From NCBI GenBank assembly GCA_036489755.1, contig DASXFD010000057.1:62001-126000 (forward strand): 64,000 nt of DNA, in the 5' to 3' direction. The notes under the pieces are model-generated. The model ran no database searches and was not told the origin of the DNA. It saw nothing but the letters and a program-made list of their open reading frames with translations. This DNA comes from JABFXX01 sp036489755. GTDB lineage: Bacteria > Myxococcota_A > Polyangia > Haliangiales > Haliangiaceae. Below are positions 27,971 to 37,384 of this stretch, piece by piece. Position 1 is the first letter of the stretch, and each line of letters starts with the position of its first letter. The position numbers were made by a program, and so were the translations under genes.

Positions 27971-28407
27971 GGCTTCTTCTCCGGGATCGCGGAGCCGGTG
28001 CCGTCGCGGCCGGCGGCGCGCGCCTTCGCTTCGTCCTCGCGCAAGATCTCGGCGAGCTTGTCCTTCATGTCGATCGAGACGTCGCGCTGAAAGCGCAGCT
28101 CCGGCGCGTGCTGCAGCCCGACGGTGCGGCCGATCGGCCCGCGCAAGAAGCCCGCGGCCTTCTGCAGCCCGACGACCGCGGCGTCGGCGATCGCATCGTC
28201 GCCGGCGATCGAGACGTAGACGTTGGCGACCGCGAGATCGACGTTGAGCTCGACGCGCGTGACCGTGAGCAGCTGCGGCGCGCGGACGCGCGGATCGCGC
28301 ACGTCGGCGGCGATCGCTTCGGTGATCGCCTCGCGCAGCGCTTGCGCCACTCGCTCGCGCCGCGCGTTGCCGCTGGCGCTGGGCCCTTTCGACGAGCCGC
28401 GCTTCAT
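27967..28407 (-). CDS. rbfA: Ribosome-binding factor A
   Basis: Helps mature the 16S rRNA 5' end and the 30S subunit. 146 aa. The N-terminus is basic and Gly/Ser-rich (MKRGSSKGPSASGNARRERV), followed by the compact KH-like fold with VRDPRVRAP, VTRVELNVDLAVANVYVSI and HAPELRFQRDVSID. ATG 28407 has a perfect GAGGAG five bases upstream and overlaps the ylxP stop (ATGA). Confidence 0.95.
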   Translation of the reverse strand: MKRGSSKGPSASGNARRERVAQALREAITEAIAADVRDPRVRAPQLLTVTRVELNVDLAVANVYVSIAGDDAIADAAVVGLQKAAGFLRGPIGRTVGLQHAPELRFQRDVSIDMKDKLAEILREDEAKARAAGRDGTGSAIPEKKP

Positions 28408-28772
28408 TCGAGCTCCTCGCGCCACGCGTCGGGGATCCACGGATCGTCGCCGGCCTCGGGCTTCGCCGCGTACGGCACGCTGTCGGCATCGAACGTATCG
28501 ACGCTGCGTGCGATCGCGACGATCTCGCCGCCCGCAGTGGCGACCACGCGGATCACCTGATCGAGCACTTCGTTCGCTTTCGCGCGATCGCCCGAGACGA
28601 CGGCGCAACCGAGCTCGGCGCGCTGCCAGATGTCCGCGTCGCCCACTTCGTGGACCGCGATGCCGAGCCGCTCGCGCATGCGGTCTTTGATCCGGCGCAC
28701 CACCATCCGCTTTTCCTTCAGCGAATGGCTGTCGGCGAGCGCGAGCCCGATCTTGGCGATGCCGACGTACAT
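28404..28772 (-). CDS. ylxP: DUF503 / YlxP-family protein
   Basis: 122 aa. Starts MYVGIAKIGLALADSHSLKE and shares the DUF503 pattern (SLKEKRMVVRRIKDRMRERL, then an acidic tail). YlxP proteins sit between infB and rbfA in many bacteria; a role in ribosome assembly has been proposed. Its stop overlaps the rbfA start. A TAGGGT box lies seven bases upstream of the ATG and no purine-rich ribosome site of normal type is present. Confidence 0.9.
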   Translation of the reverse strand: MYVGIAKIGLALADSHSLKEKRMVVRRIKDRMRERLGIAVHEVGDADIWQRAELGCAVVSGDRAKANEVLDQVIRVVATAGGEIVAIARSVDTFDADSVPYAAKPEAGDDPWIPDAWREELE

Positions 28773-28779
28773 CCAACCC

Positions 28780-28785
28780 ACCCTA
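28780..28785 (-). promoter_or_regulatory. -10-like TAGGGT box, 7 nt before ylxP ATG
   Basis: TAGGGT, seven bases GGGTTGG, ATG 28772. This fits the leaderless spacing with one extra base. The G-rich spacer could also act as an unusual ribosome site, so this is a weak call. Confidence 0.3.
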
Positions 28786-28828
28786 CCGTGGTTGGCATCA
28801 GCCTCCAAGACGTGATGCCGGCCGTCCA

Positions 28829-29662
28829 CTAACGCTCGAGGACGAACATCCCGGTGAGCGGATCCGTGAAGTACGCGCCGACGATCGCGTAGCCCTGCAT
28901 CTGCGCCGTCGCGAGCGGCGTGGTGTCGCCGCCCGCCGCGATCGTGATCACCATCGCATCGTGCGTCGCGGCCGAGCCGGTGATCTTGGTCCCGACGACG
29001 CCGTAGTTGCTTCCGTCGATCTGGCCGAGCGCGGTGATCACGTAGCCGCCGCTCGCGACCGCTTGGGCCATCGTGCCGATCGTCGTGACGTCGCCGGTCT
29101 GCGCCGTCGTGTCGTACGTGTCGGAGAGGCTCGAGTCGGCGTAGGCGAACATCACGCGCTCGGAGCCGTCGAACGCGAGCGCGGTCGTCACGTCGCCGGT
29201 CGCGGCCGCCGTCTGGACGGAGCCCATGAGATCGCCGGCGCTGCCACCGGAGTACATCTGCATGGTCGTCGTCGCGTTCATCCCCTGCCACGTGTAGACG
29301 ACCTCGTTGCCGGTGAAGCCGAACGAGGTCGCCACCGCGCTGCCCGCGAGCGCGCTCGGCGTGCCCGTGATCTCCTCGAACCCCGACGAGAACGGGCCGA
29401 CCGCCGTCGCCGGCGCATAGTCGAACACGACGGCCTCGCCGCCCGAGCCGATCGCGGCCGGGCCGAACACGCTCGTCGTCGAGCCGAAGCCGACGCCGGT
29501 GCCGCCGACGAGCTCGGTGCTCGTCGTGTAGCTGGGGAAGGCGCCGACCCACTTGAAGCGCGGATCCGGCGCGGGTGTGCCCATCGCGGCGCTATCGGTC
29601 GACGAATTCGAACCACCGCCACACGCGGCCCACACGAGCGCGAACGCGACGGTGCCTCGCAT
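28829..29662 (-). CDS. Putative lipoprotein inside the infB-rbfA cluster
   Basis: 277 aa. Signal MRGTVAFALVWAACGGG with lipobox WAAC (C14), then a Ser/Thr/Asp linker and a Gly/Ser/Thr/Ala-rich, probably beta-structured body with recurring phrases (ATGDVTTALAF, QTGDVTTIG). No known domain. It starts exactly 12 bases after the infB stop and has no Shine-Dalgarno but a TGATAGCGT box six bases before ATG. Unrelated to translation; its position is probably incidental. Confidence 0.78.
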   Translation of the reverse strand: MRGTVAFALVWAACGGGSNSSTDSAAMGTPAPDPRFKWVGAFPSYTTSTELVGGTGVGFGSTTSVFGPAAIGSGGEAVVFDYAPATAVGPFSSGFEEITGTPSALAGSAVATSFGFTGNEVVYTWQGMNATTTMQMYSGGSAGDLMGSVQTAAATGDVTTALAFDGSERVMFAYADSSLSDTYDTTAQTGDVTTIGTMAQAVASGGYVITALGQIDGSNYGVVGTKITGSAATHDAMVITIAAGGDTTPLATAQMQGYAIVGAYFTDPLTGMFVLER

Positions 29663-29668
29663 CGCACC

Positions 29669-29677
29669 ACGCTATCA
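29669..29677 (-). promoter_or_regulatory. Extended -10-like TGATAGCGT, 6 nt before ATG (predicted leaderless start)
   Basis: TGA TAGCGT, six bases GGTGCG, ATG 29662. The TGA is the infB stop codon. Same layout as 26927-26935. Confidence 0.5.
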
Positions 29678-32600
29678 GAGCTGCGCGGCCTCTTCGATCA
29701 CTTCGTAGGCTTCGATGGTGTCGCCCTGCTTGACCTCGTTCCAGCCGGCGACCATCACGCCGCACTCGAAGCCGTGCTGGACCTCGCTGACGTCGTCCTT
29801 GAAGCGGCGCAGCGAGCCGATCTTGCCCTCGTAGACCTGCACCGCATCGCGGATGATCCGGAGGTGGGCTTTGCGGTTGATCTTGCCCTCGGTGACCATG
29901 CAGCCCGCGACGGTGCCCATCTTCGGGATCGAGAACGTCTCGCGGACGTTGAGCTTGCCCATCGCGACCTCGCGCTTGATCGGCGCGAGCAGGCCGGCCA
30001 TCGCCGCCTTCACCTCGTCGAGCGCGTCGTAGATGATGTCGTAGAGACGGATCTCCACACCTTCTTGCTCGGCGAGCTTGCTGCTCTTGCCGGCCGGGCG
30101 AACGTGGAAGCCGACGATGATCGCGTTGCCCGCCTTCGCGAGGTTGACGTCGCTCTCGGTGATGCCGCCGACCGCGGCGGCGATGACCGTGACCTTGACC
30201 TTCTCGGTCGACAGCTTGACCAGCGCGGCCTTGAGCGCCTCGGCGGAGCCCTGGACGTCGGCCTTGAGCACGACCTTGAGCTCTTTCTGATCGACGCCTT
30301 CGGAGATCCGCGCCATCAGGTTTTCGAGCGAGACGCGGCCGGTCGACGCCAGCTCGCGCCGGCGGAACGACTGGCGACGGAAGTCGACGACCTGCTTGGC
30401 GACCTTGTCGTCTTCGGCCGCGTTCACCTGATCGCCGGCGTCGGGGACGCCGTCGAGACCGAGCACTTCGATCGGCGTCGACGGGCCGGCTTCTTCGATG
30501 CTCTGGCCGGTGTCGTCGAGCATCGCGCGAACTTTGCCGAAGGTGCGGCCGGCGACGAGGATGTCGCCGACGCGCAACGTGCCTTCTTGCACGAGCACCG
30601 TCGCCATCGGACCGCGGTTGCGATCGAGACGCGCTTCGATGACCAAGCCTTGCGCCGGCTTCTTCGGATCGGCCTTGAGCTCCATCACCTCGGCGGTGAG
30701 CGCGATCGACTCGAGCAGCTTGTCGATGTTCTCGCCCTTGAGCGCCGAGACGTTGACGTAGATCGTGTCGCCGCCCCACTCCTCGGGGATGAGGCTCTTG
30801 TCGGCGAGCTGTTGCTTGACGCGCTCGGGTTGCGCGTCGGGCAGATCGATCTTGTTGACCGCGACGATGATCCGCACGTTCGCGTCTTTGGCGTGCGACA
30901 GCGCTTCGAGCGTCTGCGGCATCACGCCATCGTTCGCGGCGACGACGAGCACGACGATGTCGGTCGCCTGGGCGCCGCGAGCACGCATCTCGGAGAACGC
31001 TTCGTGGCCCGGCGTGTCGAGGAACACGATCTCGCCGTGACCGTCGACCGGCACTTTGTACGCGGCGACGTGCTGCGTGATGCCACCGGCTTCACCGGCG
31101 GCAACGCGCGTCTTGCGGATCGCGTCGAGCAGCGACGTCTTGCCGTGGTCGACGTGGCCCATCACGGTCACGACCGGCGAGCGCGGCTCGAGCTCGCCGT
31201 CGGTCTCCGACGGCTGCGCGAACGCGTCTTCTTCGTTGAACGCGACGTTCTGGACTTCGTAGCCGAACTCGCTCGCGAGGATCTGCGCGGTATCGAAATC
31301 GATCGACGCGTTGATGTTCACGCCGGTCATGCCCATGCCCCAGAGCTTCTTGAGCACCTCGGGCGCCTTGATGCCCATGTTGCGCGCGAGATCGGCGATC
31401 GCGATCGTGTCCTCGATGCGGATCACGCGCTTGTGCTCGGCGGGCGTGGTGATGATCGTCTGCTTGCCCTTCTTGCCGAGGGGCAGCTTCTTGCGCATGT
31501 CATGCGGGCCGCCCGGGCGACCTTGACCCGGCCGACCGCGCTGCTGCTGCTGCTGCGCGTAGCGACCGCGGATCGGATTGACCGGCTGCGGACCGGGTGC
31601 CGGGCGACCGCCGATCGGCGTGCGCTCGGTGATCTTGATGCGCGGCGGCAGCGCGATGACGGTGCCGACGGCCGGGCGCGACGGATCGCGCGGCGCCTGC
31701 GCTGCGGGCTGAACGTCGCCGTTCGTCGGCTGCTTGATCTCGACCTCGACGATGCGCGGCTTGTCGGCCGTGCGCGCGCGGGCTCGCTCGAGCTCCATCT
31801 CGAACTGGCTGCGCGCCGTCGGAGGCAGCGAACCCTCGACGTGCTTCTGCTCGGCGTCGGCGCGATGCTCGACCGAGTGGCGGACCGGCGTGATGCGCGG
31901 CGGCAGCGGCGTCGACGGCGGCGGCTCTGGCGCGACCGGGCGCGCCTGATGGTGCTGCTGCTGTTGCTCGTGACCGTGCGAGCGCGCGACGACCTGCGGA
32001 CCCGCGACGATCACGCGCGAGCGCGGCGCGGCGGGTGCTGCTTCGGCGGCTGCTGCTGCTGCAACCGGCGCAGGCTGCGGCGCGGGACGCGTGACGGGCG
32101 GCGGCGCGACGGGCGGCGGCGCGACTTCGACCGGACGCGCTTCGACCGGACGTGCGACCGGTGCCGGACGCTCCTCGACGGCGCGGTGCTCGACGACGGG
32201 CGCGGCCTCGACGACGCGACGCGCGGGCGCGACGGGTGGCGGCTCGACCGCGACGGGCGCCGGCTTCGGCGCTTCGACGACGGGCGGCGGTGCAACAGGA
32301 CGCGCGACGGCTTCGCGAACCCGCGGGCGTGCGTCGCGCTCTCCGCGCTCTTCGTGCGCGTTGTGCACTTCACGCTCCGGCTCGACGGGCTTCGTCTCGA
32401 CGACCGGCGGAGCGGCCTCGGCGCGACGGCGGATCATCGGCGGCGGTGCAGGCGCGACCGGCGGCGGAGGTGGAGTCGACGCGGGCTTCGCGTCGTCGCT
32501 CGGACGTTCGCCGCTCGAGCGGCGGCGCAGCACGGTGCCGGTCGAGAGCTTTTGCGTTTGCGCTGGTGCCACCGTCGTTTTTTCTTTCTCGAGCGAGCGC

Positions 32601-32731
32601 CGGATGCGAGCAACGTCGTCAGCGTCGAGCGAGGACATGTGGTTATTCACCTCGAGCCCGAGCGCACGGATCTTGGTGAGGAGGTCCTTCGCCCCCATCC
32701 CGACCTCTTTGGCAATCTCGTAAACGCGCAT
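29675..32731 (-). CDS. infB: Translation initiation factor IF-2
   Basis: GTPase that places fMet-tRNA on the 30S subunit. 1018 aa. An N-terminal IF2-N module (MRVYEIAKEVGMGAKDLL) is followed by ~350 residues of low-complexity Pro/Ala/Val/Glu/Arg sequence. A second IF2-N-like module lies near 395-450. The GTPase begins near 517 with GHVDHGKTSLLD, GGITQHV, DTPGHEAF, NKID and SALKG, then domains II-IV. ATG 32731 has GGAG five bases upstream. It follows ylxR by nine bases. Confidence 0.97.
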   Translation of the reverse strand: MRVYEIAKEVGMGAKDLLTKIRALGLEVNNHMSSLDADDVARIRRSLEKEKTTVAPAQTQKLSTGTVLRRRSSGERPSDDAKPASTPPPPPVAPAPPPMIRRRAEAAPPVVETKPVEPEREVHNAHEERGERDARPRVREAVARPVAPPPVVEAPKPAPVAVEPPPVAPARRVVEAAPVVEHRAVEERPAPVARPVEARPVEVAPPPVAPPPVTRPAPQPAPVAAAAAAEAAPAAPRSRVIVAGPQVVARSHGHEQQQQHHQARPVAPEPPPSTPLPPRITPVRHSVEHRADAEQKHVEGSLPPTARSQFEMELERARARTADKPRIVEVEIKQPTNGDVQPAAQAPRDPSRPAVGTVIALPPRIKITERTPIGGRPAPGPQPVNPIRGRYAQQQQQRGRPGQGRPGGPHDMRKKLPLGKKGKQTIITTPAEHKRVIRIEDTIAIADLARNMGIKAPEVLKKLWGMGMTGVNINASIDFDTAQILASEFGYEVQNVAFNEEDAFAQPSETDGELEPRSPVVTVMGHVDHGKTSLLDAIRKTRVAAGEAGGITQHVAAYKVPVDGHGEIVFLDTPGHEAFSEMRARGAQATDIVVLVVAANDGVMPQTLEALSHAKDANVRIIVAVNKIDLPDAQPERVKQQLADKSLIPEEWGGDTIYVNVSALKGENIDKLLESIALTAEVMELKADPKKPAQGLVIEARLDRNRGPMATVLVQEGTLRVGDILVAGRTFGKVRAMLDDTGQSIEEAGPSTPIEVLGLDGVPDAGDQVNAAEDDKVAKQVVDFRRQSFRRRELASTGRVSLENLMARISEGVDQKELKVVLKADVQGSAEALKAALVKLSTEKVKVTVIAAAVGGITESDVNLAKAGNAIIVGFHVRPAGKSSKLAEQEGVEIRLYDIIYDALDEVKAAMAGLLAPIKREVAMGKLNVRETFSIPKMGTVAGCMVTEGKINRKAHLRIIRDAVQVYEGKIGSLRRFKDDVSEVQHGFECGVMVAGWNEVKQGDTIEAYEVIEEAAQL

Positions 32732-32740
32732 CTGCTCCGG

Positions 32741-33081
32741 TTATCCTTTGCTGCTCTCGCCAGACCGTGGGGCTGTTTCTACAGCTTCTGTAGGCACATG
32801 GCCAGCGCGGTCTGTCGACGGATTGTCGACGGTCGGTGACAGGTTCGAGACGAGGCTGTGAAGCTGCTTGGAAGGCACGGCACGGCGAAATGCGCGTGCC
32901 AGTCCGCCTCGCGCGGCACTGTCCAAACAGCTAGGTCGGACGTGGACATATGCGCCACGCCCCGTGCCACGACCGGCGCGGAGGTGCGATCCGTCGAATG
33001 ACAGCCGCACCAGTGCCGATTGTGCGTCGACGGCACGGCAGCCGGCGCAGGTCCGCAGCGGCGTGTGCTTAGATGACCGGC

Positions 33082-33085
<4 letters not shown>
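32741..33085 (-). CDS. ylxR: YlxR (DUF448) RNA-binding protein, apparent CTG start
   Basis: About 114 aa. The DUF448 core is clear: PLRTCAGCRAVDAQSALVRL followed by GRGAYVHVRPSCL and the helix ARGGLARAFRRAVP. YlxR sits between nusA and infB in most bacteria and acts as a nucleoid/RNA-binding regulator. No ATG, GTG or TTG lies in frame between the core and a point deep inside nusA. The best start is CTG at 33085, which overlaps the nusA stop as CTGA and has GAGG seven bases upstream. The identity is secure; the start is inferred. Confidence 0.85.
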
Positions 33086-34662
<1,577 letters not shown>

Positions 34663-34671
34663 GGCGTTCCT

Positions 34672-35271
34672 CTAGTGCTTGGCTTTCTGCGTCGGGCGGT
34701 GGCCCGGCTTGGACAATTTCTGCTCGGGCGCGCCGGCGCCCGACTTGCCGTGCATGACGGCGTCCCAGTCGGGCACGAGCTTGGCGTGGTCGATGTCGGC
34801 GATCGGCAGCTCGAAAGTCTGGCCGTCGACGTCGATCGCGACCTTGTCATCGCGCACGCCGCGCAAGATTCCTTTGAAGTTCTTGCGCTCGCCCGCCGGT
34901 AGCTGCATCGGGATCGCGAGCTGGATCTTCGCTTCGCTGCCGACGAAGTGCCCGAAGTGCGCCGCGGTGCGAAGCGGCCGGTCGATGCCCGGCGAGCTGA
35001 TCTCGAGGCTGTACGCCTGCGCGATCGGATCGTCGACGTCGAGCACCGCCGAGAGCTCCCGCGACATCTCCTCGCAGTCGAGCAGCGACACCCGCTCGCT
35101 CGGCACCTGCGAGACGTCGGTGACTTGATCGATCGGCGTGTCGATCTGCACGCGCAGCACCCAGCCGACCTGCTCGAGCAGGAAGCGCAGATCGACGAGC
35201 TCGTAGCCGGCGTGCTGGAGCACCGGCTCGACGATCGCGATCAGGCGGTTTTGGAGGGGGTTTCTGGACAT
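34672..35271 (-). CDS. rimP: Ribosome maturation factor RimP
   Basis: Needed for 30S maturation. About 199 aa, long for the family (~150) because of a basic C-terminal tail (ending RPTQKAKH). The family core is visible: LRVQIDTPID, DCEEMSRELSAVLDV, YSLEISSPGIDRPLR and FKGILRGVRDDKVAIDV. ATG 35271 has no Shine-Dalgarno. An intrinsic terminator ends 17 bp upstream, so the first gene of the rimP-nusA-infB cluster may be controlled by attenuation. Confidence 0.93.
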   Translation of the reverse strand: MSRNPLQNRLIAIVEPVLQHAGYELVDLRFLLEQVGWVLRVQIDTPIDQVTDVSQVPSERVSLLDCEEMSRELSAVLDVDDPIAQAYSLEISSPGIDRPLRTAAHFGHFVGSEAKIQLAIPMQLPAGERKNFKGILRGVRDDKVAIDVDGQTFELPIADIDHAKLVPDWDAVMHGKSGAGAPEQKLSKPGHRPTQKAKH

Positions 35272-35288
35272 TGCGGAGATCGGGAGAC

Positions 35289-35313
35289 AAAAAAAGGCGG
35301 CCCGAAGGCCACC
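35289..35313 (-). terminator. Intrinsic terminator with UUCG loop in the rimP leader
   Basis: On the minus strand: GGTGGCC, loop TTCG, GGCCGCC, then seven T. That is a 7-bp G/C stem (one G-U) capped by a stable UUCG tetraloop and followed by U7, an ideal Rho-independent terminator. It lies just before rimP, pointing into it, with no minus-strand gene upstream. It is therefore either an attenuator of the rimP-nusA operon, the end of a small RNA, or an insulator against antisense transcription from the nitrilase region. Confidence 0.8.
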
Positions 35314-35317
35314 CCTT

Positions 35318-35330
35318 ATTGCGACGCAAT
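35318..35330 (-). repeat. Second hairpin adjoining the rimP leader terminator
   Basis: ATTGCG-A-CGCAAT, a 6-bp inverted repeat (7 bp with the flanking T/A), four bases upstream of the terminator stem on the minus strand. Two adjacent hairpins, the second a terminator, suggest a possible regulated leader. Confidence 0.5.
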
Positions 35331-35400
35331 ATGGAAGCTGCGGACGGTGAGTACCATCGGCATGATCGCCGGGCAAGTGGTTTCGCCCATCGGCTCCGAT

Positions 35401-35422
35401 CCAGGCTGCGTAGCCGGTTTTT
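35401..35422 (+). terminator. Weak intrinsic terminator candidate upstream of the nitrilase gene
   Basis: CC(A)GGCT-GCGT-AGCCGG with one bulged A, followed by five T on the plus strand. It lies just before the -10-like box of the nitrilase gene and could block transcripts arriving antisense to rimP. Short stem; low confidence. Confidence 0.35.
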
Positions 35423-35427
35423 CCTCG

Positions 35428-35436
35428 TGCTACGAA
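35428..35436 (+). promoter_or_regulatory. Extended -10-like TGCTACGAA, 6 nt before ATG
   Basis: TG-C-TACGAA, six bases GAACCT, ATG 35443. The last base departs from TAnnnT, but the spacing and TGn match the leaderless set. No Shine-Dalgarno. Confidence 0.4.
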
Positions 35437-35442
35437 GAACCT

Positions 35443-36318
35443 ATGAGCTGGAAGCTTCCCGTCGCAGCCGTCCAGATGCGCGCGATCGGCGATCTCGCCG
35501 CCAACCTCGGCGTCGTGCGAGAGCTCGTCGGCAAGGCCGCAGCGGGCGGCGCCTCGCTCGTGGTCCTGCCGGAGTGCTTTTCGTTCTTGGGCCGCGCCGA
35601 GGGCGACAAGTTTGCGGCCGCCGAGACGCTCGACGGCAACGGGCCCGTGCTCGGCACGCTGCGCGAGCTCGCGACCAAGCACGCCACGTGGATCATCGGC
35701 GGCGGCACGCCGGAGACCGTGCCCGGCGATCCGAAACGCACCTACAACACGCTCGTCGTCGTCGATCCGCGTGGCGAGCTGGTCGCGCGCTATCGCAAGA
35801 TCCACTTGTTCGACGTCGACATTCCGCCCGAGGCCGGAACCGATGAGCCGAGCGCCGCGCGTCCCCGCGCGTCGCTCGGCGCGGTGTTGCGCGAGAGCGA
35901 CGCGACCGCGGCCGGCACCGAAGCCGTCGTCGCCGACATCGCCGGCGTCAAGGTCGGCCTATCGATCTGCTACGACCTGCGCTTCCCCGAGCTGTACCGC
36001 ACGCTCGTCAAGGACCAGGGCGCCGAGGTCGTCGTGATTCCGGCGGCGTTCACCGCGCACACCGGCGCCGCGCACTGGCACGTGCTGATGCGCGCGCGCG
36101 CGATCGAGGACCAGGTGTGGATCGTCGCCGCCGCGCAGTGGGGCAAGCACAACGACAAGCGCGAGAGCTACGGCCACTCGCTGATCGTCGACCCGTGGGG
36201 AATGATCGCCGGCGAGCTCCCGGAAGGCGACGGCATCGTCGCGGCCACGCTCGACGGCGACACCGTCGCGAAACGGCGCGCGCAGATGCCGGTGCTCCGT
36301 CACGCCGTGCTCTGGTAG
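35443..36318 (+). CDS. Nitrilase-superfamily amidase (Nit1/Nit2-like)
   Basis: 291 aa. The Glu-Lys-Cys triad of the carbon-nitrogen hydrolase family is present: E in VLPECFSFLG, K in RYRKIHLFDVD, and Cys in LSICYDLRFPELYR. The length and the motifs HLFDVDIP and CYDLRFPELYR are those of the Nit branch, which hydrolyses deaminated glutathione or omega-amides such as alpha-ketoglutaramate (metabolite repair). Cytoplasmic. Substrate inferred from the family. Its TAG stop supplies part of the -10-like box of the next gene. Confidence 0.9.
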   Translation: MSWKLPVAAVQMRAIGDLAANLGVVRELVGKAAAGGASLVVLPECFSFLGRAEGDKFAAAETLDGNGPVLGTLRELATKHATWIIGGGTPETVPGDPKRTYNTLVVVDPRGELVARYRKIHLFDVDIPPEAGTDEPSAARPRASLGAVLRESDATAAGTEAVVADIAGVKVGLSICYDLRFPELYRTLVKDQGAEVVVIPAAFTAHTGAAHWHVLMRARAIEDQVWIVAAAQWGKHNDKRESYGHSLIVDPWGMIAGELPEGDGIVAATLDGDTVAKRRAQMPVLRHAVLW

Positions 36319-36321
36319 CCT
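36313..36321 (+). promoter_or_regulatory. Extended -10-like TGGTAGCCT, 6 nt before ATG (predicted leaderless start)
   Basis: TG-G-TAGCCT, six bases TCCCGC, ATG 36328. TAG is the nitrilase stop codon. No Shine-Dalgarno. Confidence 0.5.
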
Positions 36322-36327
36322 TCCCGC

Positions 36328-36648
36328 ATGCGCGCTTGGCTCTTTGCCGCGATCACCCTCGCCGTCGCCTGCAACAAGTCCACGAAGTCGGAAGGCTACA
36401 GCTGCTGGATGGGCAACGTCTGCGAGGACTATCCGACCAACGTCGATGCCCACAAGAAGGACTGCAAGGCGCTTGCGGGCGAATGGGAACAGCACACGTG
36501 CCCCGCCGACAACCTCGTCGGCACGTGCATCACCGACACGAAGCAGTCGCGCAAGTACTACGGCGGCGCGAACGCGTACACGTCCGACACTGCCTCGGCG
36601 AGCTGCGAGCACGAGCTCCACGGCACGTGGACGGCCGCGACGAAGTAA
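36328..36648 (+). CDS. Small Cys-rich putative lipoprotein
   Basis: 106 aa. Lipobox LAVAC (C15), then a compact domain with six further Cys in ~80 residues, suggesting an oxidised, disulfide-bonded envelope protein. No family recognised. It follows the amidase gene by nine bases and ends directly before the convergent lipoprotein gene (stop at 36648; the other ends at 36649). Confidence 0.75.
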   Translation: MRAWLFAAITLAVACNKSTKSEGYSCWMGNVCEDYPTNVDAHKKDCKALAGEWEQHTCPADNLVGTCITDTKQSRKYYGGANAYTSDTASASCEHELHGTWTAATK

Positions 36649-37353
36649 TCACTCGCAGCCGACGTGGGCGAGCGAGATGACGACGTCGTCGATGAACATC
36701 TCGGCACCCGGCGCGGCCGACCGCGCGACGCCGACGTCGACGCTGTCGAAGACCGCGCTCGTATCGGCCGCCACCGCGGTCACGACAACCGCGCCGTCGA
36801 CGTCGAGCTCGATCATCGGCGACGAACCGAACGTGTAGTCGAGCTCGAGGCACGTCCACGTGCCGGCGGCCGTCGGAATCACGCTGGGATGGTCGGTCGC
36901 GCCGCCTTGCTCGCTGACGTCCCAGTCGTCGCTCGTGTTCCCCGAAACGAGCAGCTGATGCGCTTGCGATACGTCGTGGACGAGGAGCGGGCCATCGAAG
37001 TCGCCGAACGACGTCGCGCTGTAGACCCAGAGCCGCACGGCGAGCATGCCGGTCGAGCGCTGGCCGACTTGCTCGACGACGACCGAAAACATGCCGTCGA
37101 CCGGGCCGGGCGGCACGTTCGCATCGAGCGAGAACCGCCCGGAATGCGCGAGCGCATCGGTGACGTCGAGCGTCGCGCCGTGGTCGGTGTCGATTTCGGT
37201 CTCGGTCCAGCGCGACACGTCGCCCGATTCGAAGCCGTCGCAGAACAGCGCGGTCCCGCACGACGGCGCGGCGTCGACCGAGACGGGATCGATGTCGATC
37301 CGGCCGCAGGCGCACGCGAGCCCGGCTGCTAGCAGCGTCGCGTCGAGGCGCAC
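36649..37353 (-). CDS. Putative lipoprotein with jelly-roll-like domain
   Basis: 234 aa from GTG 37353. Lipobox near LACAC (Cys15 or Cys17), then SCGTALFCDGFESGDVSRW, a start typical of concanavalin-like or carbohydrate-binding jelly-roll modules in myxobacterial lipoproteins; the remainder is beta-rich with acidic patches (LELDYTFGSSPMIELDVDG). Ligand unknown. A longer reading frame exists upstream but is Arg-rich and overlaps the next gene, so GTG 37353 is preferred; AAGG eight bases upstream could be a ribosome site. Confidence 0.75.
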   Translation of the reverse strand: MRLDATLLAAGLACACGRIDIDPVSVDAAPSCGTALFCDGFESGDVSRWTETEIDTDHGATLDVTDALAHSGRFSLDANVPPGPVDGMFSVVVEQVGQRSTGMLAVRLWVYSATSFGDFDGPLLVHDVSQAHQLLVSGNTSDDWDVSEQGGATDHPSVIPTAAGTWTCLELDYTFGSSPMIELDVDGAVVVTAVAADTSAVFDSVDVGVARSAAPGAEMFIDDVVISLAHVGCE

Positions 37354-37360
37354 TGCTTCG

Positions 37361-37368
37361 ACCTTACA
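37361..37368 (-). promoter_or_regulatory. -10-like TGTAAGGT, 7 nt before GTG
   Basis: TG-TAAGGT, seven bases, GTG 37353. It may be a -10 box for a near-leaderless mRNA, or AAGG within it may be a Shine-Dalgarno. The two readings cannot be separated by eye. Confidence 0.3.
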
Positions 37369-37384
37369 CGGTTGGCGTTCGAAA

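Noticed and set aside
32577..32583. A6C heptamer in infB resembling a -1 slippery site
   Set aside because: The reading frame splits it as AA-AAA-AC, not A-AAA-AAC, and no stop or pseudoknot follows in a useful place. Ordinary Lys/Thr codons.
28961..32839. A 1,292-codon open frame on the plus strand
   Set aside because: Antisense to infB and neighbours. The translation is Arg/Asp/His-rich without motifs; infB is certain from its GTPase motifs.
35289..35443. Possible tRNA upstream of rimP, as metY in E. coli
   Set aside because: No T-loop GTTCRA, no CCA end and no cloverleaf can be built; only the terminator and a small hairpin are present.
36664..37332. A 222-codon open frame on the plus strand
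   Set aside because: Antisense to the jelly-roll lipoprotein gene; no motif and shadow-like composition.
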